From assembly GCA_964647485.1 (NCBI GenBank), contig CAZYHV010000007.1, forward strand, positions 71,013-135,012: a stretch of DNA of 64,000 nucleotides, written 5' to 3'. The stretch's first letter is position 1; every line of letters begins with the position of its first letter. The translations under genes and the position numbers were made by a program. The notes beneath the pieces are model-generated. The model was not told where the DNA came from. It saw only the letters and a list, made by a program, of their open reading frames with translations, and searched no databases. Of this stretch, positions 46,702-54,665 are shown piece after piece. This stretch comes from FW021-bin31 sp964647485 (GTDB lineage: Bacteria; Bacteroidota; Bacteroidia; Chitinophagales; Chitinophagaceae).

Positions 46702-46730
46702 AATTTTTTGATCACTAAAATTTTACACCT
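46702..46730 (+). promoter_or_regulatory. Conserved cassette 5' box, copy 4
   Basis: AATTTTTTGATCACTA then AAATTTTACACCT before the fourth leader-bearing gene; the sequence further upstream matches copy 1 best. Confidence 0.6.
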
Positions 46731-47495
46731 ATGAAGAAATTATCATTTTTAGAATTGGAAAAAGAAATGGCTAAACAGTGCCGAATTATTACAGATCAAG
46801 AAGATTTAAAATCCATAGAGGGAGGAAGACAATCTGGTATGGATACGAATATGGGGTTTGTTACTGCCGTTCCCTTCGATTTTAAAGATACTACAATAGT
46901 GAAAGAACAAGGGACAGACCATTCCTCAGAGAAAAGGCATGACAAAGGAGAGTTTGGATTAATTGACAATTCTTTTGATCAGAAATTATTTAATGGAGAA
47001 ATGGTGCAATCTTTTGATGCTCCCCCTTCTAAGACAATTATTCCTTCTACTACTTTGGATGAAGAAACTCTTTGGGCTCTTCAACATCCTAAGGCTGCTA
47101 CAGATTTTTATCAAAATGCTGGAACGGCTTCATCTGTAGCGAGTGATATGCCTGGTGTTCATAATGGAATTGGAGATGCATATAGACATGCATACTGGTC
47201 GGCGCTGAATAGTCAAGACGATGGAGCTGGCAAGGCTATCTCTTTTGGTCTTGCTCATGAAAGATCAACTCCTAATAACCCTTATAATGAGAAACAGATG
47301 GATTTAAATAATAATGCATGGGGAGCTACATATGCTTCAAATCATCCTAACTTTACCTTTAACGATTTTACTTCGGCTATTAATGATGCGGTTGCTAATG
47401 GTTCAATTTCAATAATAGAGGGAGATGCAACGGAGGTTCATCCTGATCCACCGAGTTCTGGCTCAACAGGAGGTTATGATGGATATATTGATTAA
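46731..47495 (+). CDS. GG-leader effector candidate 4 with a DUF6973-like domain
   Basis: Protein of 254 residues sharing the leader MKKLSFLELEKEM (Gly-Gly at 31-32) but with an unrelated mature part. A PSKTIIPSTTL segment (about 99-109) recalls the Thr/Pro tails of the others. Residues about 140-200 hold HNGIGDAYRHAYW (His144, Asp149, Arg152-His153, Trp156), AHE (176-177) and EKQMDLNNNAWG (Asp191, Asn193). From memory this is the DUF6973 pattern seen at the end of polymorphic-toxin-like proteins. The domain swap behind a constant leader is the main reason to see this family as effectors. Confidence 0.72.
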   Translation: MKKLSFLELEKEMAKQCRIITDQEDLKSIEGGRQSGMDTNMGFVTAVPFDFKDTTIVKEQGTDHSSEKRHDKGEFGLIDNSFDQKLFNGEMVQSFDAPPSKTIIPSTTLDEETLWALQHPKAATDFYQNAGTASSVASDMPGVHNGIGDAYRHAYWSALNSQDDGAGKAISFGLAHERSTPNNPYNEKQMDLNNNAWGATYASNHPNFTFNDFTSAINDAVANGSISIIEGDATEVHPDPPSSGSTGGYDGYID

Positions 47496-47529
47496 TGTGT
47501 TATGTAATAGTTTATAAACAAAAATTTAT

Positions 47530-48027
47530 ATGAATAAGGCCCTATATAGTTTGATATTTATACAACTTATTTTGTCCTATGGATGTCAGAATAGTTTTGC
47601 GCAAAACAATGAATGCGTTAAAAGCTTTAGCGAGCATATTCATGATATTGATACTGGAGAAATAGTGAATTTTAAAAAGATAGATTGTTTTTCCTGGGAT
47701 TCTCTACTCATCATTGCACCGGCTTTTGGAAAAGAGCGTGTTGAAGAGTATTCTGGAATAGAGTTACCTTCTGCGGTGAATTATTCTTGGATGGCAGATG
47801 GGGAAGGTAATCAATGGTTTATTTTGTTTATCCATAACAATGAAGTTGTTGACTATTTCTCTATTCAGAGGAACGATTTAGATTTTTCCTTATTGAGACG
47901 TATTGAGATTCAAACTCCTGAGGATTTTTTCTTTATAAAGAAAAGCAGAGCAAAGTTTTCTACGTATTCAAATGGGGAAGAGTTTGTCGGTTCCGGAGAA
48001 GAAGTAATTTGGGCAAAATTTGAATAA
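47530..48027 (+). CDS. Small exported protein, partner of effector 4
   Basis: 165 residues with a signal segment that could be a lipoprotein signal (LSYGC, Cys19) or Sec (cut after SFAQ, about 25). The mature part is acidic and aromatic (SWMADGEGNQWFILFIHNN), without a recognised domain. It takes the place that TPR genes hold after effectors 1-3, 34 bp after effector 4, so it is the likely cognate partner of the swapped effector, possibly immunity. Confidence 0.65.
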   Translation: MNKALYSLIFIQLILSYGCQNSFAQNNECVKSFSEHIHDIDTGEIVNFKKIDCFSWDSLLIIAPAFGKERVEEYSGIELPSAVNYSWMADGEGNQWFILFIHNNEVVDYFSIQRNDLDFSLLRRIEIQTPEDFFFIKKSRAKFSTYSNGEEFVGSGEEVIWAKFE

Positions 48028-48123
48028 ACGAAGGATTTAAAGTTCCCAATTAGGCACATATAGCTGCTGATAGCTCAAACTATTAGTAGCTATGTAAGTT
48101 AAAGAAAGTAATAAAACAAGCTA

Positions 48124-48198
48124 ATGATTAACAGGATTAAAGTTTTAATTGGTTTGATATGCATACAACTTATTTTGTTCCATGGATGGCTCTTATAG
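48124..48198 (+). pseudogene. Stub of a second copy of the small exported protein
   Basis: Twenty-four codons whose sequence (TTTGATATGCATACAACTTA and on, then CATGGATGG) matches the signal region of the gene at 47530, ending in TAG. The rest is gone. It marks a further, lost partner gene at this end of the array. Confidence 0.65.
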
Positions 48199-48243
48199 GA
48201 CATGTTTACATTACCAATAAAATAAAAATCTTATCTTTCGGAA

Positions 48244-48579
48244 ATGGGGCGCGTTTATTTGGACATACTCAAAGACATTATAAATAATACCTTGTCAGCA
48301 GATGGCGACCTGATTTTGCTCTTTGGTACCAGAGCAGCAGGAAAGGCGCACGACCGTTCCGATATTGATATCGGAATATGGGGAGATCGTCCACTTTCTT
48401 CGCTTGAAAGGTATGAATTAGAACGGAAGATAGAAAACAGTAGGATTCCCTTTTTAGTGGATATGGTTGATTTTAGTGAAACGCAGGGAGCCTTCAAAAA
48501 GGAAGCTTTGCGTGATATTGAAATTTGGAATGACAATGAAGAACTTGCTAAAAAATATTTAAAGACTGCAGAGGAGTAA
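48244..48579 (+). CDS. MNT-domain nucleotidyltransferase (MntA-like), orphan
   Basis: Minimal nucleotidyltransferase of 111 residues. The active loop LLFGTRAAGKAHDRSDIDIG shows G-T-R in place of the common G-S-R, with the two metal-binding Asp in DID; a third acidic residue is in VDMVDF. MNT proteins usually pair with HEPN toxins and AMPylate them. No HEPN gene lies on either side here: upstream is noncoding DNA and the stub, downstream is pgi. Possibly a leftover or a stand-alone member of the HI0073 type. Confidence 0.85.
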   Translation: MGRVYLDILKDIINNTLSADGDLILLFGTRAAGKAHDRSDIDIGIWGDRPLSSLERYELERKIENSRIPFLVDMVDFSETQGAFKKEALRDIEIWNDNEELAKKYLKTAEE

Positions 48580-48710
48580 AAGCTATTAAAGTTCATCCTC
48601 CATTTATAGAAAGACCAAGAATAGAAAAAATGGTTTTCGGTCTTTCTTTCTGAAATTTCCTCCTGACGTTAGAAATACTTATCTTTGAGCATCAAAGATT
48701 TTTCCTCCTT

Positions 48711-48741
48711 TTTGAAAGAGGAATTCATTAAAATTACTTTG
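48711..48741 (+). promoter_or_regulatory. Promoter of pgi
   Basis: -33 TTTG (48711-48714), 19-bp spacer, -7 TTACTTTG (48734-48741), 15 bp before the ATG. Confidence 0.55.
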
Positions 48742-48756
48742 TAAAATTTATAGAAA

Positions 48757-50409
48757 ATGTTGCCTAAAATAAACCCAACAGAGACCAAAGCCTGGAAACA
48801 ACTGAATGAACATGCCGACTGGATGAGCGGCGCGCATATACGGAAATTATTTGCGCAGGATGATACCCGTTTTGATAAATACAGCCTCAGGTTTGAGGAT
48901 CTATTATTTGATTACTCCAAAAATATTATCACGGAGGAAACCATGGAGTTGCTACAAAACCTTGCTCAGGAATGTAAGGTGAAAGAAGCCATTGAAGCCA
49001 TGTTTTCCGGAGAACATATTAATGGAACGGAAGATCGAGCTGTGTTACATACCGCATTAAGGAACGTTTCCGGGGAGCCGATGACTGATGATGGAGAGGA
49101 TGTGATGCCGAAGGTGAACGCGGTCTTGGAAAAGATGAAAAATTTTTCCGAAAAAATTCACAGCGGGAAATGGAAAGGTTTTTCCGGAAAGAAAATCAAA
49201 TATATTATCAATATTGGAATTGGAGGTTCTGATCTGGGGCCGGTCATGGTGACAGAAGCCTTGAAACCCTATTGGAAGGAAGATATACACCCCTATTTTG
49301 TATCCAATGTAGATGGAACACATCTGGTGGAGACTTTAAAAAAGGTAAATCCGGAAGAGACTTTATTTTTAATTGCTTCTAAAACTTTCACTACACAGGA
49401 GACCATGACGAATGCGCATTCTGCACGAGCATGGTTACTTGAGAAAGGGGCAAAAGAAGAGGATGTGAAGAAACATTTTGTGGCGTTGAGTACCAATAAG
49501 GAAGAGGTAGAAAAGTTCGGCATTGATCCTGATAATATGTTTGAATTTTGGGACTGGGTCGGCGGTCGCTATTCCTTGTGGTCTGCCATAGGACTGAGCA
49601 TCGTGTTATCCATCGGGTATGATCATTTTCATCAGCTACTGTCCGGTGCTCATGCGGTAGATCAACACTTTCAGAATACGGAGTTTGAAAAAAATATCCC
49701 GGTGATTATGGCGCTTATTGGCATTTGGTATCGGAATTTCTTTGGATCTGAAACGGAGGCTATTCTTCCTTATGATCAGTATATGCATCGTTTTGCCGCC
49801 TATTTTCAACAGGGAAATATGGAAAGTAACGGGAAACATGTAGATAGAAACGGAGAAAACGTTCATTATCAAACGGGGCCTATCGTCTGGGGAGAGCCGG
49901 GAACCAACGGCCAACATGCTTTTTATCAGTTGATTCATCAGGGGACGCCATTGATTCCCTGCGATTTTATTGCACCTGCCAAGAGTCATAACCCGATAGG
50001 GGATCATCATCAAAAACTGGTCTCCAATTTCTTTGCACAAACGGAGGCGTTGATGAATGGAAAAACAGAACAGGAAGTACGAAGCGAATTACAGGATAGT
50101 GGTTTGAATGAAGAAGAAATAGAGGATTTGCTTCCTTATAAAATGTTTACCGGCAATAAACCGACCAATTCTTTCCTTTTGAAAGAAATAACGCCTTATA
50201 CTTTAGGAAATCTGATTGCTTTGTATGAACATAAAATTTTTGTCCAGGGGGTTATTTGGAATATCTTTAGTTTTGACCAATGGGGCGTGGAGTTAGGAAA
50301 ACAACTGGCCAAAAATATTTTACCGGAATTGGAAGATGATGAAACGGTTGATTCTCATGATGTTTCTACCAATGGATTGATTAATGCCTATAAAAAGATG
50401 AGAAAATAA
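48757..50409 (+). CDS. pgi: Glucose-6-phosphate isomerase
   Basis: Glycolytic isomerase of 550 residues, the usual size for the E. coli-type enzyme. The first PGI signature is INIGIGGSDLGP (about 150-161), the catalytic Glu is in ESNGKHVDRNG (about 352), and the second signature lies near the end with the catalytic Lys in VELGKQLAK (about 515). It interconverts glucose 6-phosphate and fructose 6-phosphate in the cytosol. It is a single-gene unit; the next promoter begins only 8 bp after its stop. Confidence 0.97.
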   Translation: MLPKINPTETKAWKQLNEHADWMSGAHIRKLFAQDDTRFDKYSLRFEDLLFDYSKNIITEETMELLQNLAQECKVKEAIEAMFSGEHINGTEDRAVLHTALRNVSGEPMTDDGEDVMPKVNAVLEKMKNFSEKIHSGKWKGFSGKKIKYIINIGIGGSDLGPVMVTEALKPYWKEDIHPYFVSNVDGTHLVETLKKVNPEETLFLIASKTFTTQETMTNAHSARAWLLEKGAKEEDVKKHFVALSTNKEEVEKFGIDPDNMFEFWDWVGGRYSLWSAIGLSIVLSIGYDHFHQLLSGAHAVDQHFQNTEFEKNIPVIMALIGIWYRNFFGSETEAILPYDQYMHRFAAYFQQGNMESNGKHVDRNGENVHYQTGPIVWGEPGTNGQHAFYQLIHQGTPLIPCDFIAPAKSHNPIGDHHQKLVSNFFAQTEALMNGKTEQEVRSELQDSGLNEEEIEDLLPYKMFTGNKPTNSFLLKEITPYTLGNLIALYEHKIFVQGVIWNIFSFDQWGVELGKQLAKNILPELEDDETVDSHDVSTNGLINAYKKMRK

Positions 50410-50416
50410 AAATTCT

Positions 50417-50449
50417 TTTGTTTTTTATTTAAAATTAATCCTACCTTTG
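50417..50449 (+). promoter_or_regulatory. Promoter of the ilv operon
   Basis: -33 TTTG (50417-50420) and -7 TACCTTTG (50442-50449) with a 21-bp spacer. The predicted start of transcription is about 13 bp before the leader peptide ATG. Confidence 0.65.
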
Positions 50450-50466
50450 TACTGCCTCAAACTTTA

Positions 50467-50589
50467 ATGAAAAACGAATCCATGCTAAAGCAGAATAAAA
50501 ATCGGCTTTGGAAGAATGTTGTGAACGATATCTTTAATGATATGGTCTTGAAAATTATTCGTCCTGTCGCTGTCATTATTATTGCTTAA
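50467..50589 (+). CDS. ilv operon leader peptide (attenuator)
   Basis: Forty codons between the promoter and ilvD. The product ends MVLKIIRPVAVIIIA, with Ile, Val and Leu codons packed just before the stop, the mark of a leader peptide that senses charged branched-chain tRNAs. A strong terminator lies 51 nt after its stop. ATG at 50482 is an alternative start. Ribosome stalling at the Ile/Val run under starvation should favour an antiterminator; which sequence forms it is not settled here. Confidence 0.85.
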   Translation: MKNESMLKQNKNRLWKNVVNDIFNDMVLKIIRPVAVIIIA

Positions 50590-50639
50590 GTGTGGAGGAT
50601 TGTTAGAGAATAGAAAGAACTACGGTACAAATATATTCG

Positions 50640-50678
50640 AATCGCCTTCCTCCCAAGCGGGGGTAAGGCGATTTTTTG
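50640..50678 (+). terminator. Attenuator terminator of the ilv operon
   Basis: Perfect 9-bp stem AATCGCCTT (50640-50648) and AAGGCGATT (50665-50673) with a C/G-rich inner part that can extend it, followed by a T-run to 50677. It lies between the leader peptide and ilvD, within one transcript. Confidence 0.85.
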
Positions 50679-50731
50679 TTAATTGATAAATTAAAAAGTA
50701 GAATCACCACAGTGTGAACAAAAAAGAAAAA

Positions 50732-52408
50732 ATGGAATTAAATAAATATAGCAAACATCTTACTCAGGATTTGACACAGCCTGCTGCACAAGCCCAATTA
50801 CATGCTTTAGGGCTATCTGATGAAGACTTGAAAAAAGCGCAGGTAGGAGTTGTAAGTATGGGATTTGATGGCAATCCCTGTAATATGCATTTGAATGATT
50901 TGGCTAAAGTGGTGAAGAAAGGTGTTTGGGATAATGACTTAGTAGGTTTAATCTTTAATACGATCGGAGTGAGTGATGGAATGAGCAATGGAACTCCCGG
51001 AATGCGGTATTCTCTGGTCTCCAGAGATATAATTACCGATTCGATTGAAACGGTTTGCGGAGCTCAACATTATGATGGATTAATTGCGGTTCCGGGATGT
51101 GATAAAAATATGCCGGGTTCTGTAATGGCAATGGCAAGGTTAAACAGACCGGCATTGATGGTTTATGGTGGGACGATTGCTCCGGGTCATTATAAAGGAA
51201 AAGATCTGAATATTATCTCTGCTTTTGAAGCTTTGGGGCAAAAGATTGCCGGAACCATCAGTGAAGAAGATTTCAAAGGAGTGGTACATCATGCCTGCCC
51301 CGGACCGGGAGCATGTGGAGGAATGTACACAGCCAATTCTATGGCTTCGGCCATTGAAGCTTTGGGAATGTCTTTGCCATATAGTTCTTCTAATCCTGCC
51401 ATTAGTGAAGAGAAGAAAAAGGAATGTTTGGCAGCCGGGAAAACCATAAGACAGTTATTAGAAAAAGATTTGAAACCTTTGGATATTATGACCAAAAAGG
51501 CATTTGAAAATGCCATTACGCTGGTCATTACTTTGGGGGGGTCAACCAATGCCGTATTGCATTTGGTGGCGATGGCACGGACGGCCGGATTAGATTTGAC
51601 TCCGGACGATTTCCAACGGATCGGAAATAAAGTGCCGTTGTTGGCAGATATGAAACCCAGCGGACGTTATCTGATGGAAGATTTACACCATATAGGAGGG
51701 ATTCCGTCGGTGATGAAATTTTTATTGAAAGAAGATTTTCTGGATGGAAATTGCATGACTGTGACCGGAAAGACGATAGGAGAGAACGTAGAAGAAGCGA
51801 AGGACTTAGATTTTGAAAGTCAGAAGATTATCTTCCCTCTATCTAATCCGATTAAGAAGACCAGCCATCTGCAAATATTGAAAGGGAATCTGGCCAGCGG
51901 AGGAAGTGTGGCCAAGATTACCGGAAAAGAGGGAGAGGCTTTCACGGGGCCGGCGCGTGTTTTTGAAGGAGAAGCACATTTGATTGAAGGCATTGAGAAT
52001 AAAAAAGTAAAAGCCGGGGATGTGGTCGTCATTCGCGGAGTAGGTCCTAAAGGAGCACCGGGCATGCCGGAAATGTTGAAACCGACTTCTGCTATTTTTG
52101 GAGCCGGGCTGGGAAGTAGTGTGGCATTGATTACAGATGGTCGCTTCTCCGGAGGTACGCATGGTTTTGTCGTCGGGCATATTGTCCCGGAGGCTTATGA
52201 AGGAGGATTGATGGCATTGGTAGAAGATGAGGATATTATTGAAATAGATGCCGTCAATAGGACGATTAATCTGAAAGTAAGTGATGAAGAAATTGAGAAA
52301 AGAAGAAAAAAATGGAAACAACCTGAATTAAAGGTAAAGAAAGGAATATTATTTAAATACGCAAAATCTGTTCAAAATGCAACAAAAGGATGTGTTACTG
52401 ACGAATAA
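50732..52408 (+). CDS. ilvD: Dihydroxy-acid dehydratase
   Basis: 558-residue Fe-S dehydratase, the third step of valine and isoleucine synthesis. The cluster cysteines are in VPGCDKNMPG and CPGPGACGGMYTANSM, with a third in NPCNMH near residue 50. The C-terminal GRFSGGTHGFVVGHIVPEA loop holds the catalytic Ser region. ATG at 50732 (MELNKYSKHLTQ) is preferred over the in-frame GTG at 50714 by comparison with other Bacteroidota IlvD. Its end overlaps ilvB by 32 bp. Confidence 0.96.
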   Translation: MELNKYSKHLTQDLTQPAAQAQLHALGLSDEDLKKAQVGVVSMGFDGNPCNMHLNDLAKVVKKGVWDNDLVGLIFNTIGVSDGMSNGTPGMRYSLVSRDIITDSIETVCGAQHYDGLIAVPGCDKNMPGSVMAMARLNRPALMVYGGTIAPGHYKGKDLNIISAFEALGQKIAGTISEEDFKGVVHHACPGPGACGGMYTANSMASAIEALGMSLPYSSSNPAISEEKKKECLAAGKTIRQLLEKDLKPLDIMTKKAFENAITLVITLGGSTNAVLHLVAMARTAGLDLTPDDFQRIGNKVPLLADMKPSGRYLMEDLHHIGGIPSVMKFLLKEDFLDGNCMTVTGKTIGENVEEAKDLDFESQKIIFPLSNPIKKTSHLQILKGNLASGGSVAKITGKEGEAFTGPARVFEGEAHLIEGIENKKVKAGDVVVIRGVGPKGAPGMPEMLKPTSAIFGAGLGSSVALITDGRFSGGTHGFVVGHIVPEAYEGGLMALVEDEDIIEIDAVNRTINLKVSDEEIEKRRKKWKQPELKVKKGILFKYAKSVQNATKGCVTDE

Positions 52409-54164
52409 GAAGACCCAAAAGGGAGCTCAGAAAGAGCAATCAAAGGCGACGGAAACAATGAATGGTGCAAAAGCTTTAGTGCTTTCATTAATCGCAGAAG
52501 GTGTGGATACGGTATTTGGATATCCGGGAGGTGCTATTATGCCTGTTTATGATGAATTATTTGATTATTTAGGTCAAATAAATCATGTCCTGACGCGTCA
52601 TGAACAAGGATCGGTACATGCTGCACAAGGCTATTCCCGAACCTCAGGAAAGGTAGGAGTGGCTATTTCCACTTCAGGACCCGGAGCGACGAATATGATT
52701 ACCGGCTTGGGAGATGCGATGATGGATTCTAATCCGATTGTTTGTATTACCGGACAGGTAGCTTCTCCATTATTGGGTACAGATGCTTTTCAGGAAACGG
52801 ATGTCGTAAATACGACGATTCCTGTGACTAAATGGAATATACAGGTAACGAGAGCGGAAGATATCCCGGAAGCCATTTCCAGGGCATTTTATATTGCTAA
52901 AAGCGGACGTCCCGGGCCGGTGGTAGTCGATATTACCAAGGATGCGCAGATATCTTCCATGGAATATAGTTATGAAACTTGTAAGGAAATTGATACCTAT
53001 CGGCCGAAGCCGGAATTAGATCCATCTCAGATTGAAAAGGCAGCGGCCTTAATCAATGAATCAAAGAAGCCTTACATCCTCGCCGGACAGGGTATTTTGA
53101 TTTCAGGGGCGGAAGAGGAAGCCCGCAAATTGGTAGAAAAGGCTGGTATTCCTGTAGCTTCTACGTTATTAGGACTTTCTGCTTTTCCGACTGACCATCC
53201 TTTATATACCGGGTTTCTGGGAATGCATGGAAATTACTCCTGCAATAAGTTGTTGAATGAATGTGATCTGTTGATTTCTATTGGAATGCGTTTTGACGAT
53301 CGAATTACCGGGGATACTTCCAGATTTGCAAAACAGGCAAAAATTATTCATATTGACATTGATGCCTCTGAAATTAATAAGATTATTCAAACAGATGTAG
53401 GGGTGTTGGCAGATGCTAAAGATGCACTGACGAGTTTGTTGCCTTTAGTGGAAAAAGCAGAGCATAAGGACTGGTTGCAAAGTTTTAAAGAACTGGACAA
53501 AGAAGAATATAATAAGATTATCGATAATGAATGGTTCCCTGAAAGCGGGATGATCAGAATGGGAGAAGTTATCCATAAGTTGTCTGAACAGACCAAAGGT
53601 GAAGCAGTAGTAGTGACCGATGTCGGACAGCATCAAATGATTGCCTCCCGGTATTATGATTTTAAATTGCCAAATAGTAATGTGACCTCCGGCGGAATGG
53701 GAACGATGGGATTTGGTCTCCCTGCTGCGATGGGAGCGGCTCTGGGCGCTCCAAACAGAGAAACGCTTGCTATCGTTGGAGACGGAGGTATCCAAATGAC
53801 TATTCAGGAATTTGGAACCATTGCTTCTAATAATATTCCGGTGAAAGTGATTATTTTGAATAATCGATTCTTAGGGATGGTTCGTCAATGGCAACAGTTG
53901 TTCTTTGATAAAAGATATTCCTTTACGGATATCCAAAGCCCGGATTATGTTAAACTTTCGGAAGCTTATGGTATTCCCGGGAAAAGAGTTGAAGAGAGAG
54001 AAAAATTGTATGCTGCTATTACTGAGATGTTGGATCATAAAGGACCCTATGTATTGGAAATTCATGTAGAAAAAGAAGATAATGTATTTCCGATGGTTCC
54101 ATCCGGTGCTTGTGTGTCGGATATGATGTTGGAATTGCCGGGCGGAGTAGTTGGTGGTCAGTAG
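52377..54164 (+). CDS. ilvB: Acetolactate synthase large subunit
   Basis: ThDP enzyme of 595 residues that condenses two pyruvates, or pyruvate and 2-oxobutyrate. Activating Glu is in RHEQGSVHAAQGY (about residue 75), and the ThDP motif GDGGIQM is near residue 467 followed by IILNNRFLGMVRQWQ. The Gln-rich N-terminal extension before MNGAKALVLSL suggests ATG at 52458 as an alternative start; ATG at 52377 overlaps ilvD, which fits translational coupling. It lies apart from the PoxB-type paralogue at 951-2693. Confidence 0.96.
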   Translation: MQQKDVLLTNKKTQKGAQKEQSKATETMNGAKALVLSLIAEGVDTVFGYPGGAIMPVYDELFDYLGQINHVLTRHEQGSVHAAQGYSRTSGKVGVAISTSGPGATNMITGLGDAMMDSNPIVCITGQVASPLLGTDAFQETDVVNTTIPVTKWNIQVTRAEDIPEAISRAFYIAKSGRPGPVVVDITKDAQISSMEYSYETCKEIDTYRPKPELDPSQIEKAAALINESKKPYILAGQGILISGAEEEARKLVEKAGIPVASTLLGLSAFPTDHPLYTGFLGMHGNYSCNKLLNECDLLISIGMRFDDRITGDTSRFAKQAKIIHIDIDASEINKIIQTDVGVLADAKDALTSLLPLVEKAEHKDWLQSFKELDKEEYNKIIDNEWFPESGMIRMGEVIHKLSEQTKGEAVVVTDVGQHQMIASRYYDFKLPNSNVTSGGMGTMGFGLPAAMGAALGAPNRETLAIVGDGGIQMTIQEFGTIASNNIPVKVIILNNRFLGMVRQWQQLFFDKRYSFTDIQSPDYVKLSEAYGIPGKRVEEREKLYAAITEMLDHKGPYVLEIHVEKEDNVFPMVPSGACVSDMMLELPGGVVGGQ

Positions 54165-54337
54165 TCAGTGAGTAGTAATCGGTGGTTAGTGATCGGTAAT
54201 CAGTAATTAGTAAAAAAGAGTATAGTATCGGTAAACAATAATGGTGTTCAATGGTTAGAGAAACTAGGAAACTAGGAAACTAGGAAATTGGGAAATCCTG
54301 AAACCATATAACTATAACCTCATAAAACTATAAAGCA
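54165..54337 (+). repeat. Repeat-rich spacer between ilvB and ilvN
   Basis: Unusual 173-bp gap inside an operon. The first part is built of variants of GGTNAGTNATCGG; the second has five imperfect tandem 8-mers GAAACTAG at 54260-54297. No gene is seen. It may have formed by slippage. Confidence 0.6.
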
Positions 54338-54622
54338 ATGAAAAAAGATTTCACATTGATTGTTTTTGCACAGAATAATTTTTCCGTGCTCAATCGTATG
54401 ATTAACATTTGTAATCGGCGGAGGATTCGTATTAAGAAATTGTTGGGGTATGAATTGAATGATCCGCATAGAGGAGAAGCTTGTTTTATTCTGTATGATA
54501 CAGAAGAAATGGTGATGAAGGTCAAATTACAAATAGAGAAACTTATAGAAGTAGAAGAAACCCGACTTCATGAAGGAGAAGATGCTTTTTATGAAGAACA
54601 GAATGGCGTAGCCGTCATTTAA
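54338..54622 (+). CDS. ilvN: Acetolactate synthase small (regulatory) subunit, short form
   Basis: ACT-domain subunit of 94 residues, the size of E. coli IlvN/IlvM, shorter than the ~160-180 residues usual for IlvH-type subunits. It has one ACT domain (about residues 5-75) with FSVLNRMINICNRRRIRI as the core helix and strand. The position of the conserved Gly in the ligand loop (NNFSVLNR) is occupied by Phe-Ser, so valine feedback may be weak. It lies after a repeat-filled gap and 43 bp before ilvC. Confidence 0.85.
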   Translation: MKKDFTLIVFAQNNFSVLNRMINICNRRRIRIKKLLGYELNDPHRGEACFILYDTEEMVMKVKLQIEKLIEVEETRLHEGEDAFYEEQNGVAVI

Positions 54623-54665
54623 TAGAATTTAACTTTTTAATTTTTAACAACAAAATCGAAGACAA

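Noticed and set aside
50714..50731. GTG start for ilvD
   Set aside because: The extra MNKKEK residues are not expected; MELNKYSKHLTQ at 50732 matches the family start.
50590..50731. Riboswitch or T-box before ilvD
   Set aside because: No T-box or specifier-loop pattern was seen; the leader peptide plus terminator explains the region.
51839..52321. Minus-strand 160-codon frame
   Set aside because: Antisense shadow of ilvD with no domain.
54260..54297. Possible CRISPR-like array
   Set aside because: The tandem 8-mers have no spacers and are too short; no cas gene is present. No CRISPR array was seen anywhere in the window.
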